From positions 2,295,501 through 2,359,500 of the forward strand of contig NZ_CP083539.1 in NCBI RefSeq assembly GCF_025144335.1: 64,000 bases of DNA, read 5' to 3'. Of the stretch, positions 36,821 to 45,807 are shown in pieces; position 1 is the stretch's first letter; the number at the start of each line of letters is the position of its first letter. The DNA is from Jannaschia sp. W003 (GTDB lineage: Bacteria > Pseudomonadota > Alphaproteobacteria > Rhodobacterales > Rhodobacteraceae). The notes beneath the pieces were generated by a model. That model did no database searches and was not told where the DNA came from. It saw only the letters and a program-made list of their open reading frames with translations. Both the position numbers and the translations under genes were made by a program.

Positions 36821-37378
36821 ATGCCCACCGGCGACGACCTCCGCGCCCTGCGCCGCACCCGCGGCCTCACCCTCGCCGAGGCCGCCGGCCGCGTGGGCCG
36901 CTCCATCGGCTGGCTCAGTCAGGTCGAACGCGGCCGCTCCACCCCCGACCCGGACGACCTCGCCAGCTTGGCCCGCGCCATGGACGCCCCCCTGTCCCTC
37001 CTCGCCCCCCGCGGCCCCGAGGCCGAACGGGGCCGCATCGTGCGAACAGCCCACCGCCGCCCCCTCGGCGAGCGCGTCCTCGGCCTCACCGAATACCTCC
37101 TCTCCCCCGACCTCACCGACGGCTTCGAGGTGATCCACTCCACCTTCGCCCCCGGTGCTTGGCGCGACGACCCCGTCACCCGCGCCACCACCGAGATCGC
37201 CCACCTCGTCTCGGGCCGCCTCGACCTCACCATCGGCGGCGCCCCCTTCTCGCTCGCCCCCGGCGACACCGCCCGCATCCGCGGCGAGCCCTTCACCTGG
37301 GCCAACCCCTACCGGGAGCCGGCGGTCGCCATCTGGACCATCACACCCGCCCTCTACTCGCAGGACAGCCAATGCTAG
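36821..37378 (+). CDS. XRE family regulator with cupin domain
   Basis: A 185-residue regulator: helix-turn-helix at about 5-60 (LAEAAGRVGRSIGWLSQVERGRSTP) and a C-terminal cupin (about 115-180, with GRLDLTIGGAPFSLAPGD). Such proteins repress amine, polyamine or amino-acid catabolic genes and sense a small ligand through the cupin. The ATG at 36821 is preferred to one at 36767 that lies inside the promoter. It overlaps the first FAD-GcvT gene by 7 nt, so it most likely controls that gene and perhaps the next one. Confidence 0.88.
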   Translation: MPTGDDLRALRRTRGLTLAEAAGRVGRSIGWLSQVERGRSTPDPDDLASLARAMDAPLSLLAPRGPEAERGRIVRTAHRRPLGERVLGLTEYLLSPDLTDGFEVIHSTFAPGAWRDDPVTRATTEIAHLVSGRLDLTIGGAPFSLAPGDTARIRGEPFTWANPYREPAVAIWTITPALYSQDSQC

Positions 37379-39750
37379 ATCAGGCCCGCATCGTCATCAT
37401 CGGGGGCGGCGCCGTCGGCTGCTCGGCCCTGTGGCACCTCGCGAAGATGGGCCAGACCGACGCCCTCCTGCTCGAGCGCAACGAGCTGACCGCCGGCAGC
37501 ACATGGCACGCCGCCGGCAACTGCCCGACCTTCGCGGGCTCCCTCGGCGTGATGAAGATGCAGCGCTACTCCGCCGACCTCTACCGCCGGCTGGAGCGGG
37601 AGACCGGCACCCCCTTCACCTACAACGTCACCGGGTCCGTCCGCCTCGCCCACACCGAGGACCGGATGCGCGAGTTCGAGCACGTCCGCAGTTGGGGCCG
37701 CCGCGAGGACATGCCCGTGGAGATGATGAGCGTGGCCGACATCGAAGACGCTTACCCCTTCATCGAGACCCACGACCTCCGGGGCGGCTTCTGGGACGCC
37801 CACGACGGCGACGCCGATCCTGCCAGCCTGACGCAGGCCTTCGCCACCGGCGCCCGCGCCCTCGGCGCCCGCATCCGCCGCCACTCGGCCGCGACGGGTA
37901 TCCGCCGGGAAGGCGACGAGTGGGTGGTCGAGACGACGCAGGGCGACGTCCGCTGCGAGATCGTCGTCAATGCCGCCGGCTACTACGCCCAGCGCGTCGG
38001 CGCGTGGTTCGAGCCCTTCGGCGCCCGCCGTGTCCCGATGTGCGTGCTCCAGCACCAGTACCTGCTGACCGAAGAGATTCCCGAGCTGGAGGGGTGGACG
38101 CACGAGAACGGCCGCAAGGTCCCCCTCCTGCGCGACCCCGACGTCTCCTACTACCTGCGCCAGGAGAAGGCCGGCCTGAACCTCGGCCCCTACGAGCGCG
38201 GCGGCCAGGGCGCGTGGATGGACGGCTCGATGCCCGACGACTTCAGCTTCCAGCTCTACCCCGACGACCTCGACCGGCTGGAGCCGTACATCGAGGACGC
38301 CTGCGCCCGCGTCCCCCTGCTGGCCTCGGCGGGCATCAGCAAGGTCATCAACGGCCCCATCCCCTACGCCCCCGACGGCCTGCCGCTGGTCGGCCCCATG
38401 CCCGGCGTGCCGAACGCCTTCGAGGCCTGCGTCTTCACCTTCGGCATCGCCCAAGCGGGCGGCGCCGGAAAGGTGCTGGCCGAGTGGATCACCGAGGGCG
38501 CCACCGAGTGGGACATGTGGGCCGTCGACCCCCGCCGCTACGGAGGCCACCTCGGCCAGGACGCCGTAAATGCGCGCGGCCTGCAGGTCTACCGCCACGA
38601 ATACGCCATCCACCACCCCCGCCACGCCTGGCCCGCGGGCCGCGACCTGCGCCTCTCGCCCGTGGACGACCGCATCCGCGCCGCCGGCGGCCAGATGGGC
38701 AGCTTCGGCGACTGGGAGCGCGCCCTCTGGTACGCCCGCCCCGGCGACGACACGTCGGAAGCCGCCTCTGAAACCTTTGATCGGAAGGGCCCGTGGTGGG
38801 ACGCCGTGGCCGAGGAATGCGCCGCCGTGCGGGACTCCGTGGGCGTGATCGACATCTGCGGCTTCTCGCGCTTCAACCTCGATGGCGAGGGCGCCGCCGC
38901 GTGGCTGGAATCGAAGATGTCCGGCCGCCTGCCGAAGCCCGGCCGCGTGGGTCTCGCCTACTTCGCCGACCACCGGGGCCGCTGCGTGACCGAGATGAGC
39001 GTCATTCGCCACGGCACGGACCACTTTACCCTCATCACCGCCGCCGTGGCCCAGCTCCACGACCGCGACTGGCTGACGCGGGACATGCCCGAGGGCGTCA
39101 CCCTCACCGACCACACGGATGCCTTCGACACCCTCCTCGTCACCGGCCCCGAGGCCCGCGTCCTGCTTCAGCGCATCGCCACCGACTACGACCTCGCGAA
39201 GCCCTGGCTCACCCACGGCACGGCGACGGTCGCGGGCCGGCCCTGCCACCTCGTCCGCGTCAGCTTCGCCGGCGACCTCGGCTGGGAGATCCACGCCGCG
39301 AACGAGCACGTCCCCGCCCTCTGGGACGCCGTGTCCGCGGCGGGCGCCCGCCCCTTCGGCATGATCGCCCTCGACTCCATGCGGCTCGAGAAGGGCTGGC
39401 TCGCGTGGAAGCAGGACCTGTCCACCGACTACACCCTGCGCGAACTCGGGCTCGCGCGCTTCATGCGCGACCCCGGCCCCGAGCCGGAGCGCCGCCTCGC
39501 CTTGCTCCGCTACGAGGGCGACCTCGATCCCCTCTACATGGCGAACGTCAGCGCGGGCGGCGCGATCGTCGGCGAGGTCACCTCCGCCGGCTGGGGCCAC
39601 CGCAGCGGCATGGCCCTCGCCCTCGCCATGATCCCCGCCGGGCTGGACGAGGGCACGGCGCTCATCATCGACGTGTTCGGCGAATCCGTCCCCGCCAACG
39701 TCCTCGCCGGCCCCGCATGGGACGCCGACTTCGCCCGGATCCGCGCGTGA
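37372..39750 (+). CDS. FAD-dependent oxidoreductase with GcvT domain (dimethylglycine/sarcosine dehydrogenase type), paralogue 1
   Basis: A 792-residue protein. N-terminal DAO domain with the FAD fingerprint VIIGGGAVGCSALWHLA, and STWHAAG whose His is the covalent flavin site in DMGDH/SARDH; then an FAO-M linker, and GcvT plus GcvT-C domains from about residue 430 to the end. Such enzymes demethylate N-methyl amines and pass the one-carbon unit to tetrahydrofolate. The exact amine (dimethylglycine, sarcosine, another) is not readable. It overlaps the XRE-cupin gene by 7 nt and precedes a paralogue by 97 nt. Confidence 0.85.
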   Translation: MLDQARIVIIGGGAVGCSALWHLAKMGQTDALLLERNELTAGSTWHAAGNCPTFAGSLGVMKMQRYSADLYRRLERETGTPFTYNVTGSVRLAHTEDRMREFEHVRSWGRREDMPVEMMSVADIEDAYPFIETHDLRGGFWDAHDGDADPASLTQAFATGARALGARIRRHSAATGIRREGDEWVVETTQGDVRCEIVVNAAGYYAQRVGAWFEPFGARRVPMCVLQHQYLLTEEIPELEGWTHENGRKVPLLRDPDVSYYLRQEKAGLNLGPYERGGQGAWMDGSMPDDFSFQLYPDDLDRLEPYIEDACARVPLLASAGISKVINGPIPYAPDGLPLVGPMPGVPNAFEACVFTFGIAQAGGAGKVLAEWITEGATEWDMWAVDPRRYGGHLGQDAVNARGLQVYRHEYAIHHPRHAWPAGRDLRLSPVDDRIRAAGGQMGSFGDWERALWYARPGDDTSEAASETFDRKGPWWDAVAEECAAVRDSVGVIDICGFSRFNLDGEGAAAWLESKMSGRLPKPGRVGLAYFADHRGRCVTEMSVIRHGTDHFTLITAAVAQLHDRDWLTRDMPEGVTLTDHTDAFDTLLVTGPEARVLLQRIATDYDLAKPWLTHGTATVAGRPCHLVRVSFAGDLGWEIHAANEHVPALWDAVSAAGARPFGMIALDSMRLEKGWLAWKQDLSTDYTLRELGLARFMRDPGPEPERRLALLRYEGDLDPLYMANVSAGGAIVGEVTSAGWGHRSGMALALAMIPAGLDEGTALIIDVFGESVPANVLAGPAWDADFARIRA

Positions 39751-39780
39751 CCCGCCCCGCCGTGATGTGCCCCTGCGTAT

Positions 39781-39820
39781 GCACGGGGGGTGTACGGGGG
39801 GTGCACGGGGGGCGCCCCCC
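39781..39820. repeat. G-tract tandem repeat and GC palindrome between paralogues
   Basis: Three 11-bp units of the form GYACGGGGGGT give G6 tracts at 39785-39790, 39796-39801 and 39807-39812, followed by CG and C6 (39815-39820), so the last tract is a perfect GGGGGGCGCCCCCC palindrome. Such tracts can form a quadruplex or a strong hairpin in the mRNA. Confidence 0.7.
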
Positions 39821-39847
39821 TGAATCCAGTGCTCTGGAGGCCCTCCG

Positions 39848-42277
39848 ATGACCCCTCCCACCACCGCCCGCGTCGTCGTCATCGGCGGCGGCGTCGTTGG
39901 CTGCTCGGTCGCCTATCATCTGGCGAAACTCGGGTGGAATCCGGTACTTCTGGAGCGAAAGCGCCTCACCTCCGGCACCACATGGCACGCCGCCGGCCTC
40001 ATCGCCCAGCTCCGCGCGACCCCCGCCATGACGCGGCTGGCCAAGTACAGCCAGGAACTCTACGGCACCCTCGAATCCGAGACCGGCGTCGCCACCGGCT
40101 TCCGTCGCTGCGGCTCCATCACCGTCGCGCTAACCCCCGCCCGCGCCGAGGAAATCCGCCGCCAGGCCGGCATGGCCCGCGCCTGGGGCGTGGAGGTCGA
40201 GGAGATCGGCGCCGCCGACGTGAAGGCCTGCTACCCACACCTGCGCACCGACGACGTGCAGGCCGCCGTCTGGCTGCCGAAGGACGGTCAGGGCGACCCC
40301 GCCAACATCGCCCACGCGCTGGCCAAGGGGGCGCGCCAGAACGGCGCGCAAGTGTTTGAGAACACGGCCCTGACCGGCGTCCGGCGGCAGGGCGACCGCG
40401 TCACCCACGTCGAGTGGCGGCAGGGTGAGGACACCGGCACCATCGCCTGCGATCACGTCGTCAACTGCGGCGGCATGTGGGCCCGCGACCTCGGGTGGAT
40501 GCTCGGCGCCAACGTCCCCCTACAAGCCTGCGAGCACTTCTACATCGTCACGGAAGCCATTGAGAACCTTGGAACGCTGCCCGTCCTGCGCGTCCCCGAC
40601 GAGTGCGCCTACTACAAGGAAGACGCGGGCAAGATGCTGCTCGGCGCCTTCGAGCCGGTGGCGAAACCGTGGGGTCCGATCCCCGAGGACTTCGAGTTCG
40701 ACCAGCTCCCCGAGGACTTCGACCACTTCGAGCCGATCCTGGAACGCGCCGTCGCCCGCATGCCGATGCTGGAATCCGCCGGCATCCACACGTTCTTTAA
40801 CGGTCCCGAAAGCTTTACCCCCGATGATGCGTACCACCTCGGACCGTGCCCCGGCACGGCCAACGTCTGGGTCGCGGCGGGCTTCAACTCCATCGGCATC
40901 CAGTCCGCCGGGGGTGCGGGGCTGGCGCTCTCGCAGTGGATGGAGGGCGGCGAGATGCCCTTCGACCTTGTGGACGTCGACGTCGCCCGGATGGAGCCGT
41001 TCCAGGGCAACCGCCGCTACCTGCGCGAGCGGGCGAGCGAGACGCTGGGCCTGCTCTATGCGGACCACTTCCCGTTCCGCCAGAAGGCGACGGCCCGGGG
41101 CGTGCGCCGCTCGCCGATCCACCGCGAGCTGCTCGACCGCGGCGCGGTGATGGGCGAACTGGCCGGCTGGGAGCGCGCCAACTGGTTCGCCCGCGAAGGT
41201 CAAGCGGCTGTCTACGACTACGACTGGCACCGCCCCGCGTGGTGGGAGAACCGCCGCGCGGAGCACATGGCGGTGCGCGAGGGCGTCGGCCTCTACGACA
41301 TGTCCAGCTTCGGCAAGCTGCGCATCGAGGGCCGCGACGCCCTGCGCCTCCTCCTCATCGCCTGCGGCGCCGAGATGGACGTCGCCGCGGGCCGCATCGT
41401 CTACACCCAGATGCTCAACGCCCGCGGCGGCATCGAGGCCGACGTCACCGTCACCCGCCTCTCCGAGACCGCCTTCCTCATGGTCACCCCCGCCGCCACC
41501 CGCCTGCGCGACGAGACCCGCCTGCGCCGCCTCGCGGGTAACATGGCGGTCACGATCACCGACGTCACGGCCGGCGAGGCGGTGATGGCCGTGATGGGCC
41601 CGGACGCCCGCGCGGTGCTGGCCGATGCCTGCGCGGACGACATGAGCGACGCCGCGCAACCCTTTGGAACGGCACGGAACGTCGAGCTGGGCCTCGGCCT
41701 CGCGCGCCTTCACCGCGTTTCCTACGTAGGCGAGTTGGGCTACGAGGTCTACGTCTCCGCCGACATGGCCGCCCATGCCTTCGAGACACTCGTGGCGGCA
41801 GGCGATCCGCACGGGCTGCGCCTCGTCGGCCTCCACGCCATGGACACCCTGCGCATGGAGAAGGCGTTCCGCCACATGGGCCATGACATCACCCCCGAGG
41901 ACCACGTCGTCGAGGCCGGCCTAGCCTTCGCCTGCCGCAAGTCGGGCGACTACGTCGGCGCGAATGCGGTTGCCGCCAAGCGCGAGAGCGGCCCCGCCCG
42001 CCGCCTCCTTCAGTTCCGCCTCCGCGACCCGGAGCCCGAGCTGCACCACGCCGAGCCGATCCTGCGCGACGGCGAGATGGTCGGCCACCTCACCTCGGGC
42101 GGCTACGGCCATGCCCTTGGGGCGGCCGTGGGGCTGGGCTACGTGCCCTGCGCGGGGGAAAAGGTCGCAGACTTGGTCGCCAGCCAGTGGGAGATCGAGA
42201 TCGCCGGAACGCGCGTGGCGGCGGAGGCGTCGCTCCGCCCGATGTACGACCCTACCGGCGAGCGCATGCGCGCCTGA
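39848..42277 (+). CDS. FAD-dependent oxidoreductase with GcvT domain, paralogue 2
   Basis: An 809-residue protein with the same domain order as the preceding gene: FAD fingerprint VVIGGGVVGCSVAYHLAKLG, TTWHAAG with the flavin-linking His, FAO-M, GcvT (NARGGIEADVTVTRL) and GcvT-C ending near SLRPMYDPTGERMRA. The two differ widely in sequence, so they probably handle different substrates or successive demethylations. The ATG at 39848 lies after a GGAGG ribosome binding site. Two perfect hairpins follow its stop. Confidence 0.87.
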   Translation: MTPPTTARVVVIGGGVVGCSVAYHLAKLGWNPVLLERKRLTSGTTWHAAGLIAQLRATPAMTRLAKYSQELYGTLESETGVATGFRRCGSITVALTPARAEEIRRQAGMARAWGVEVEEIGAADVKACYPHLRTDDVQAAVWLPKDGQGDPANIAHALAKGARQNGAQVFENTALTGVRRQGDRVTHVEWRQGEDTGTIACDHVVNCGGMWARDLGWMLGANVPLQACEHFYIVTEAIENLGTLPVLRVPDECAYYKEDAGKMLLGAFEPVAKPWGPIPEDFEFDQLPEDFDHFEPILERAVARMPMLESAGIHTFFNGPESFTPDDAYHLGPCPGTANVWVAAGFNSIGIQSAGGAGLALSQWMEGGEMPFDLVDVDVARMEPFQGNRRYLRERASETLGLLYADHFPFRQKATARGVRRSPIHRELLDRGAVMGELAGWERANWFAREGQAAVYDYDWHRPAWWENRRAEHMAVREGVGLYDMSSFGKLRIEGRDALRLLLIACGAEMDVAAGRIVYTQMLNARGGIEADVTVTRLSETAFLMVTPAATRLRDETRLRRLAGNMAVTITDVTAGEAVMAVMGPDARAVLADACADDMSDAAQPFGTARNVELGLGLARLHRVSYVGELGYEVYVSADMAAHAFETLVAAGDPHGLRLVGLHAMDTLRMEKAFRHMGHDITPEDHVVEAGLAFACRKSGDYVGANAVAAKRESGPARRLLQFRLRDPEPELHHAEPILRDGEMVGHLTSGGYGHALGAAVGLGYVPCAGEKVADLVASQWEIEIAGTRVAAEASLRPMYDPTGERMRA

Positions 42278-42281
42278 CCCC

Positions 42282-42304
42282 GCAAACTCTTCCGAAGAGT
42301 TTGC
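42282..42304. terminator. Perfect 11-bp hairpin after FAD-GcvT paralogue 2
   Basis: GCAAACTCTTC (42282-42292) and GAAGAGTTTGC (42294-42304) around one C. It lies 4 nt after the stop codon of the rightward gene and before the stop of the leftward carboxypeptidase gene, so it can act on both transcripts. Confidence 0.75.
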
Positions 42305-42308
42305 CCCC

Positions 42309-42334
42309 GCCATTTCCTTGCCGAAGGAAATGGC
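42309..42334. terminator. Second perfect 11-bp hairpin, same gap
   Basis: GCCATTTCCTT (42309-42319) and AAGGAAATGGC (42324-42334) around GCCG, 4 nt beyond the first hairpin and 3 nt before the end of the leftward gene. Both are much less GC-rich than the other palindromes in the window. Confidence 0.75.
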
Positions 42335-42337
42335 CCC

Positions 42338-43819
42338 TCAGGGATAGAGGTCACCGAACTTCGCCTCGAGGTACCTCAACAATGGCTCCGCCGACGGCTC
42401 CGCGCCCGTCGCCTCGCGGATCGTGTCCCCCGGCATCCGCAGCGCCCCGAAGCGCTGCAGACGGTCCCGCAACCACTTCGTCGCAGGCGACGGATCGCCC
42501 GCGGCCAGCGATGCGTCGAGACCGGGAAGATCGCCGCGCAAGGCACTGAAAAGACAGCCGGCGTAGAGGTTGCCCAAGCTGTAGGTCGGGAAGTAGCCCA
42601 TCAGCCCCACCGACCAGTGCACGTCCTGCATGAACCCGTTGGACGGCCTGTCCACCGCCACGCCGAAGTCCGCCGCGAAGCGCTCGTTCCAGGCCGCTTC
42701 CAGGTCGGCCACCTCCAGCTCTCCTCGGATCAGCGCGCGTTCCAGGTCGAAGCGCAGCATGACGTGGAGGTTGTAGTTCACCTCGTCCGCCTCGGTGCGG
42801 ATGTAGCCGGCGCGCACGGCGTTCACCGCGCGGTAGAAGTCCCGCTCGCTGCCGACGCCGATGTCGCCGAACGTCTCGCGCATCCGTCCGAACAGCCAGC
42901 CGCAGAACGCCTCGGACCGGCCCATCTGGTTCTCGTAGGAGCGCGATTGGGACTCGTGCACGCCCATCGACACCCCACGCCCGATCGGCGTCAGCAGGTG
43001 CGCGGGGTCCACGCCCTGCTCGTAGGCGGCGTGGCCGACCTCGTGGATCGTGGAGTAGAGGCAGCTGAACGGATCGGCCTCGTCCACCCGCGTGGTGATC
43101 CGCACGTCGAGGCCGGAGCCGGAGGAGAACGGGTGCACCGCAAGGTCCAGCCGCCCGCGCCCGAAGTCGTATCCGAACCGCTCGGCGATCTCGCGCGAGA
43201 GCGCCAGTTGCGCGTCCTTCGGGAAGTGGCCCGCCAGCCGAGGCGCCGGCTCGGCGGCCAGGGCGCGGCGGCGCAGCTCCACCAGCCGGGGGCGCATCTC
43301 GGCGAACATGGCGGCCATCAGCGCGCCGTTCCCGCCCGGCTCGTAGTCCTGCACCAGCGCGTCGTAGGGATCGCCCTCGGACAGGGCTGCGGCCTCCTCG
43401 CGGCGCAGGCGCACGACCTCTGAGAGCACGGGGCGGAAGGCGTCGGCGTCCTCGTTCGCGCGGGCGCGGGCCCACTGTCCCTGGGCCAACGACGTGACGC
43501 GGGCGATCTCGGAGGCGAGCGCGGCGGGGACCCGACGGTTGCGCTCGAACGAGCGGCGCAGCTCGCGCAGGTTGGCCTCGGCGGCGAGGTCAGGCGCCTC
43601 GGCGGCCTCCAGCCACGCGCCGATGCGCGGGTCGGTGCGGCGTGCGTGCAGCACCTCCTCCAGCGCGCCCATCTCTTCGGCCCTTTGGGGCGCGGCCCCG
43701 GGGGGCATCACCGTCTCCTGGTCCCAGCCGGTGCGGCCCGCCACGGCCGCCAGCGCCTCGGTGGTGCGCTGAAACGCCATGAGCTGGTCGTAGGGCGAGG
43801 TGCGGGTGGGCGCGTTCAT
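42338..43819 (-). CDS. Carboxypeptidase M32 (thermostable carboxypeptidase Taq family)
   Basis: A 493-residue zinc metallocarboxypeptidase. The HExxH motif is HEVGHA near residue 258, preceded by HPFSSGSGLDVRITTRV, and followed by GVSMGVHESQSR and YIRTEADEVNYNLHVMLRF, all M32 hallmarks. It is cytoplasmic with no signal peptide. The ATG overlaps the ctaA stop (ATGA). M32 enzymes trim C-terminal residues broadly; the role here is general peptide turnover. Confidence 0.95.
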   Translation of the reverse strand: MNAPTRTSPYDQLMAFQRTTEALAAVAGRTGWDQETVMPPGAAPQRAEEMGALEEVLHARRTDPRIGAWLEAAEAPDLAAEANLRELRRSFERNRRVPAALASEIARVTSLAQGQWARARANEDADAFRPVLSEVVRLRREEAAALSEGDPYDALVQDYEPGGNGALMAAMFAEMRPRLVELRRRALAAEPAPRLAGHFPKDAQLALSREIAERFGYDFGRGRLDLAVHPFSSGSGLDVRITTRVDEADPFSCLYSTIHEVGHAAYEQGVDPAHLLTPIGRGVSMGVHESQSRSYENQMGRSEAFCGWLFGRMRETFGDIGVGSERDFYRAVNAVRAGYIRTEADEVNYNLHVMLRFDLERALIRGELEVADLEAAWNERFAADFGVAVDRPSNGFMQDVHWSVGLMGYFPTYSLGNLYAGCLFSALRGDLPGLDASLAAGDPSPATKWLRDRLQRFGALRMPGDTIREATGAEPSAEPLLRYLEAKFGDLYP

Positions 43820-44949
43820 GGCTGTCTCACGGATTGGGGGAGCGGTGTGCCGGCACGATGCCGCGCGCGGATCACGAGCACCAGCAGCACCACGGCGCCG
43901 AGCTGGTGGACGATCGCGAAGTACCACGGGGACGAGTACATCACCGTCACGACCCCGAGCACGATCTGCAGCACGGTCATGTGCAGCGCGGCGGTGAAGG
44001 CCAGCCGCGTCTTGCGGTGGGCCGAGCGGCGCGCGGCGACGGCGGCGGCAATCACCAGCCCCAGCAGCGCGTAGCCCCAGAGGCGGTGGAAGAACTGCAC
44101 CGTGCCGTCGTTCTCGAACAGGTTGCGCCACCACGGCTCCAGCGCCCACATGTCTGGCGGCGTCAGGCCCCCGGCCATCAGCGGCCAGTCGGTGTAGTTG
44201 CGCCCGGCGTCGATCCCCGCGACCAGCGCGCCCAAGATCACTTGGAACAGCACCGCGGCGATCAGCACCGTGCCCCACGTCGCGAGGCGCGGCTCGGCCA
44301 AGCGGCGGGCCTGCAGGAGGTCCGCGGCGGAGCGCGACAGGTCGAGCATGAACCACGCGATGAGCCCTAGGATCACGAAGGCCAGCCCGAGATGCGTGGC
44401 GAGGCGGTAGGACGCCACGTCGAGCATCGTGCCCTCCAGCCCCGAGGAGACCATCCACCAGCCGATCGCCCCTTGGAGGCCGCCGAGCGCGCCCAGGAGC
44501 ACGAGGCGTCCGGTCCAGCCGGGCGGGATCTTCTTCGTCGCCAGCAGACCGACGAATCCCAGCAGCCACACGAGGCCGATCACGCGGCCGAGCTGCCGGT
44601 GCCCCCACTCCCACCAGTAGATGGTCTGGAACTCGGCCAGCGTCATGCCGCGGTTCTGGAGCTGGTACTCGGGGATCGCGCGGTAGAGCGCGAACTCCGC
44701 CTCCCACGCCTCGGCCGACAGGGGCGGCAGTGCACCGGTGACGGGTCGCCATTCGGTGATCGAGAGGCCGGAGTCGGTCAGGCGCGTCAGGCCGCCCACG
44801 GCGATCATGGCGACCACCAGCGCGAAGAGGACCGCGAGGAAGACGCGCACCGCGCCCCGGTCGCCGCGCCTGCCGGCGTCGATGCCGCCCGCCCGCGCCT
44901 CGGCCCGCGCGCCGGTACCGACATCCTCGAAGATCGCCCGTTTCGCCAT
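43816..44949 (-). CDS. ctaA: Haem A synthase (COX15/CtaA)
   Basis: A 377-residue membrane protein with about eight spans. It hydroxylates the C8 methyl of haem O to make haem A for aa3-type cytochrome oxidase. Motifs include GGLTRLTDSGLSITEW, YWWEWGHRQLGR and VQFFHRLWGYAL, with haem-ligating His in each half, as in alphaproteobacterial COX15. The ATG at 44949 follows GGAGG and is preferred to a start at 44997. Confidence 0.95.
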   Translation of the reverse strand: MAKRAIFEDVGTGARAEARAGGIDAGRRGDRGAVRVFLAVLFALVVAMIAVGGLTRLTDSGLSITEWRPVTGALPPLSAEAWEAEFALYRAIPEYQLQNRGMTLAEFQTIYWWEWGHRQLGRVIGLVWLLGFVGLLATKKIPPGWTGRLVLLGALGGLQGAIGWWMVSSGLEGTMLDVASYRLATHLGLAFVILGLIAWFMLDLSRSAADLLQARRLAEPRLATWGTVLIAAVLFQVILGALVAGIDAGRNYTDWPLMAGGLTPPDMWALEPWWRNLFENDGTVQFFHRLWGYALLGLVIAAAVAARRSAHRKTRLAFTAALHMTVLQIVLGVVTVMYSSPWYFAIVHQLGAVVLLVLVIRARHRAGTPLPQSVRQP

Positions 44950-44971
44950 GTCCACCTCCGTCGCGGAGGAC

Positions 44972-45745
44972 TTAAGGGTTTCGCGGCGGGGGCGCATCCC
45001 CCGCGTCGCGCGGCGCCGCGTCGCGGCCGGCCCAGCGGACCATCTGGCGCATCATGCCGTGGAAGGTCTGCACGTCGGCGCGCGTCAGCGGCATCCGCGA
45101 CCAGAGGTTGCGCAGGTTGCGCTTCATCGCGGGCGCCTTGCCCGCCGGGAAGAAGAAGCCCGCCTCGTCCAGCCGCTCCTCGAAGTGGTCCCCCAGCGCC
45201 GCCATCTCGGCCGCGCTGGCCCACTCGGTCCCGGCCATCTCGACGGCGGGGGCGGCGACGCCCCGGGTGCGGCGCCATTCGTAGCCCATCAGGAGCACGC
45301 ATTGCGCGAGGTTCAGCGACGGAAAGGCGGGGTTGGTCGGCACCGAGACGATGGCATTGGCGAGCGCCACGTCGTCGTTCTCCAGCCCCGTGCGCTCGGG
45401 GCCGAAGAGGACGGCCACGCGCTGGCCTTCCGCGATGCGGCGTGCCGCCTCGCGCATGGCCGCCTCGGGGTCGTACACCGGCTTGGTCAGGTCGCGGTCG
45501 CGTGCGGTCGTTGCCAGAACCCAGTGCGCCCCCGCCACGGCGTCCGCGGTGGTGTCCGAGACCACGGCGGCGTCCAGCACCCGGCCCGCGCCGGAGGCCA
45601 GCGCCACGGCGCGCTCGTTCGGCCAGCCGTCGCGGGGGGCGACGACGCGCATGCGCTCCAGCCCGAAGTTCAGCATGGCGCGCGCGGCGGCGCCGACGTT
45701 CTCGCCCATCTGCGGGCGCACGAGCACGAAGTCGGGAGTGTCCAT
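44972..45745 (-). CDS. trmJ: tRNA (cytidine/uridine-2'-O-)-methyltransferase TrmJ family
   Basis: A 257-residue SPOUT methyltransferase: VLVRPQMGENVGAAARAMLNFG at the N-terminus, VLFGPERTGLENDDV, and SLNLAQCVLLMGYEW forming the SAM-binding knot. TrmJ methylates the ribose at position 32 of tRNAs. TAGGCG lies at -14 without a Shine-Dalgarno. ctaA begins 22 nt after its stop. It diverges from the thiE-like gene across 62 nt. Confidence 0.9.
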   Translation of the reverse strand: MDTPDFVLVRPQMGENVGAAARAMLNFGLERMRVVAPRDGWPNERAVALASGAGRVLDAAVVSDTTADAVAGAHWVLATTARDRDLTKPVYDPEAAMREAARRIAEGQRVAVLFGPERTGLENDDVALANAIVSVPTNPAFPSLNLAQCVLLMGYEWRRTRGVAAPAVEMAGTEWASAAEMAALGDHFEERLDEAGFFFPAGKAPAMKRNLRNLWSRMPLTRADVQTFHGMMRQMVRWAGRDAAPRDAGDAPPPRNP

Positions 45746-45807
45746 GGCCGCCGCGCCTAGCGCCGCCGCGCTTGCGGCGCAACGGTGCGCGCGATACCCC
45801 CCGCCCC

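Noticed and set aside
37375..39882. An 835-residue minus-strand frame opposite the FAD-GcvT gene
   Set aside because: Antisense of a well-supported gene with codon bias at third positions; no domain is recognisable.
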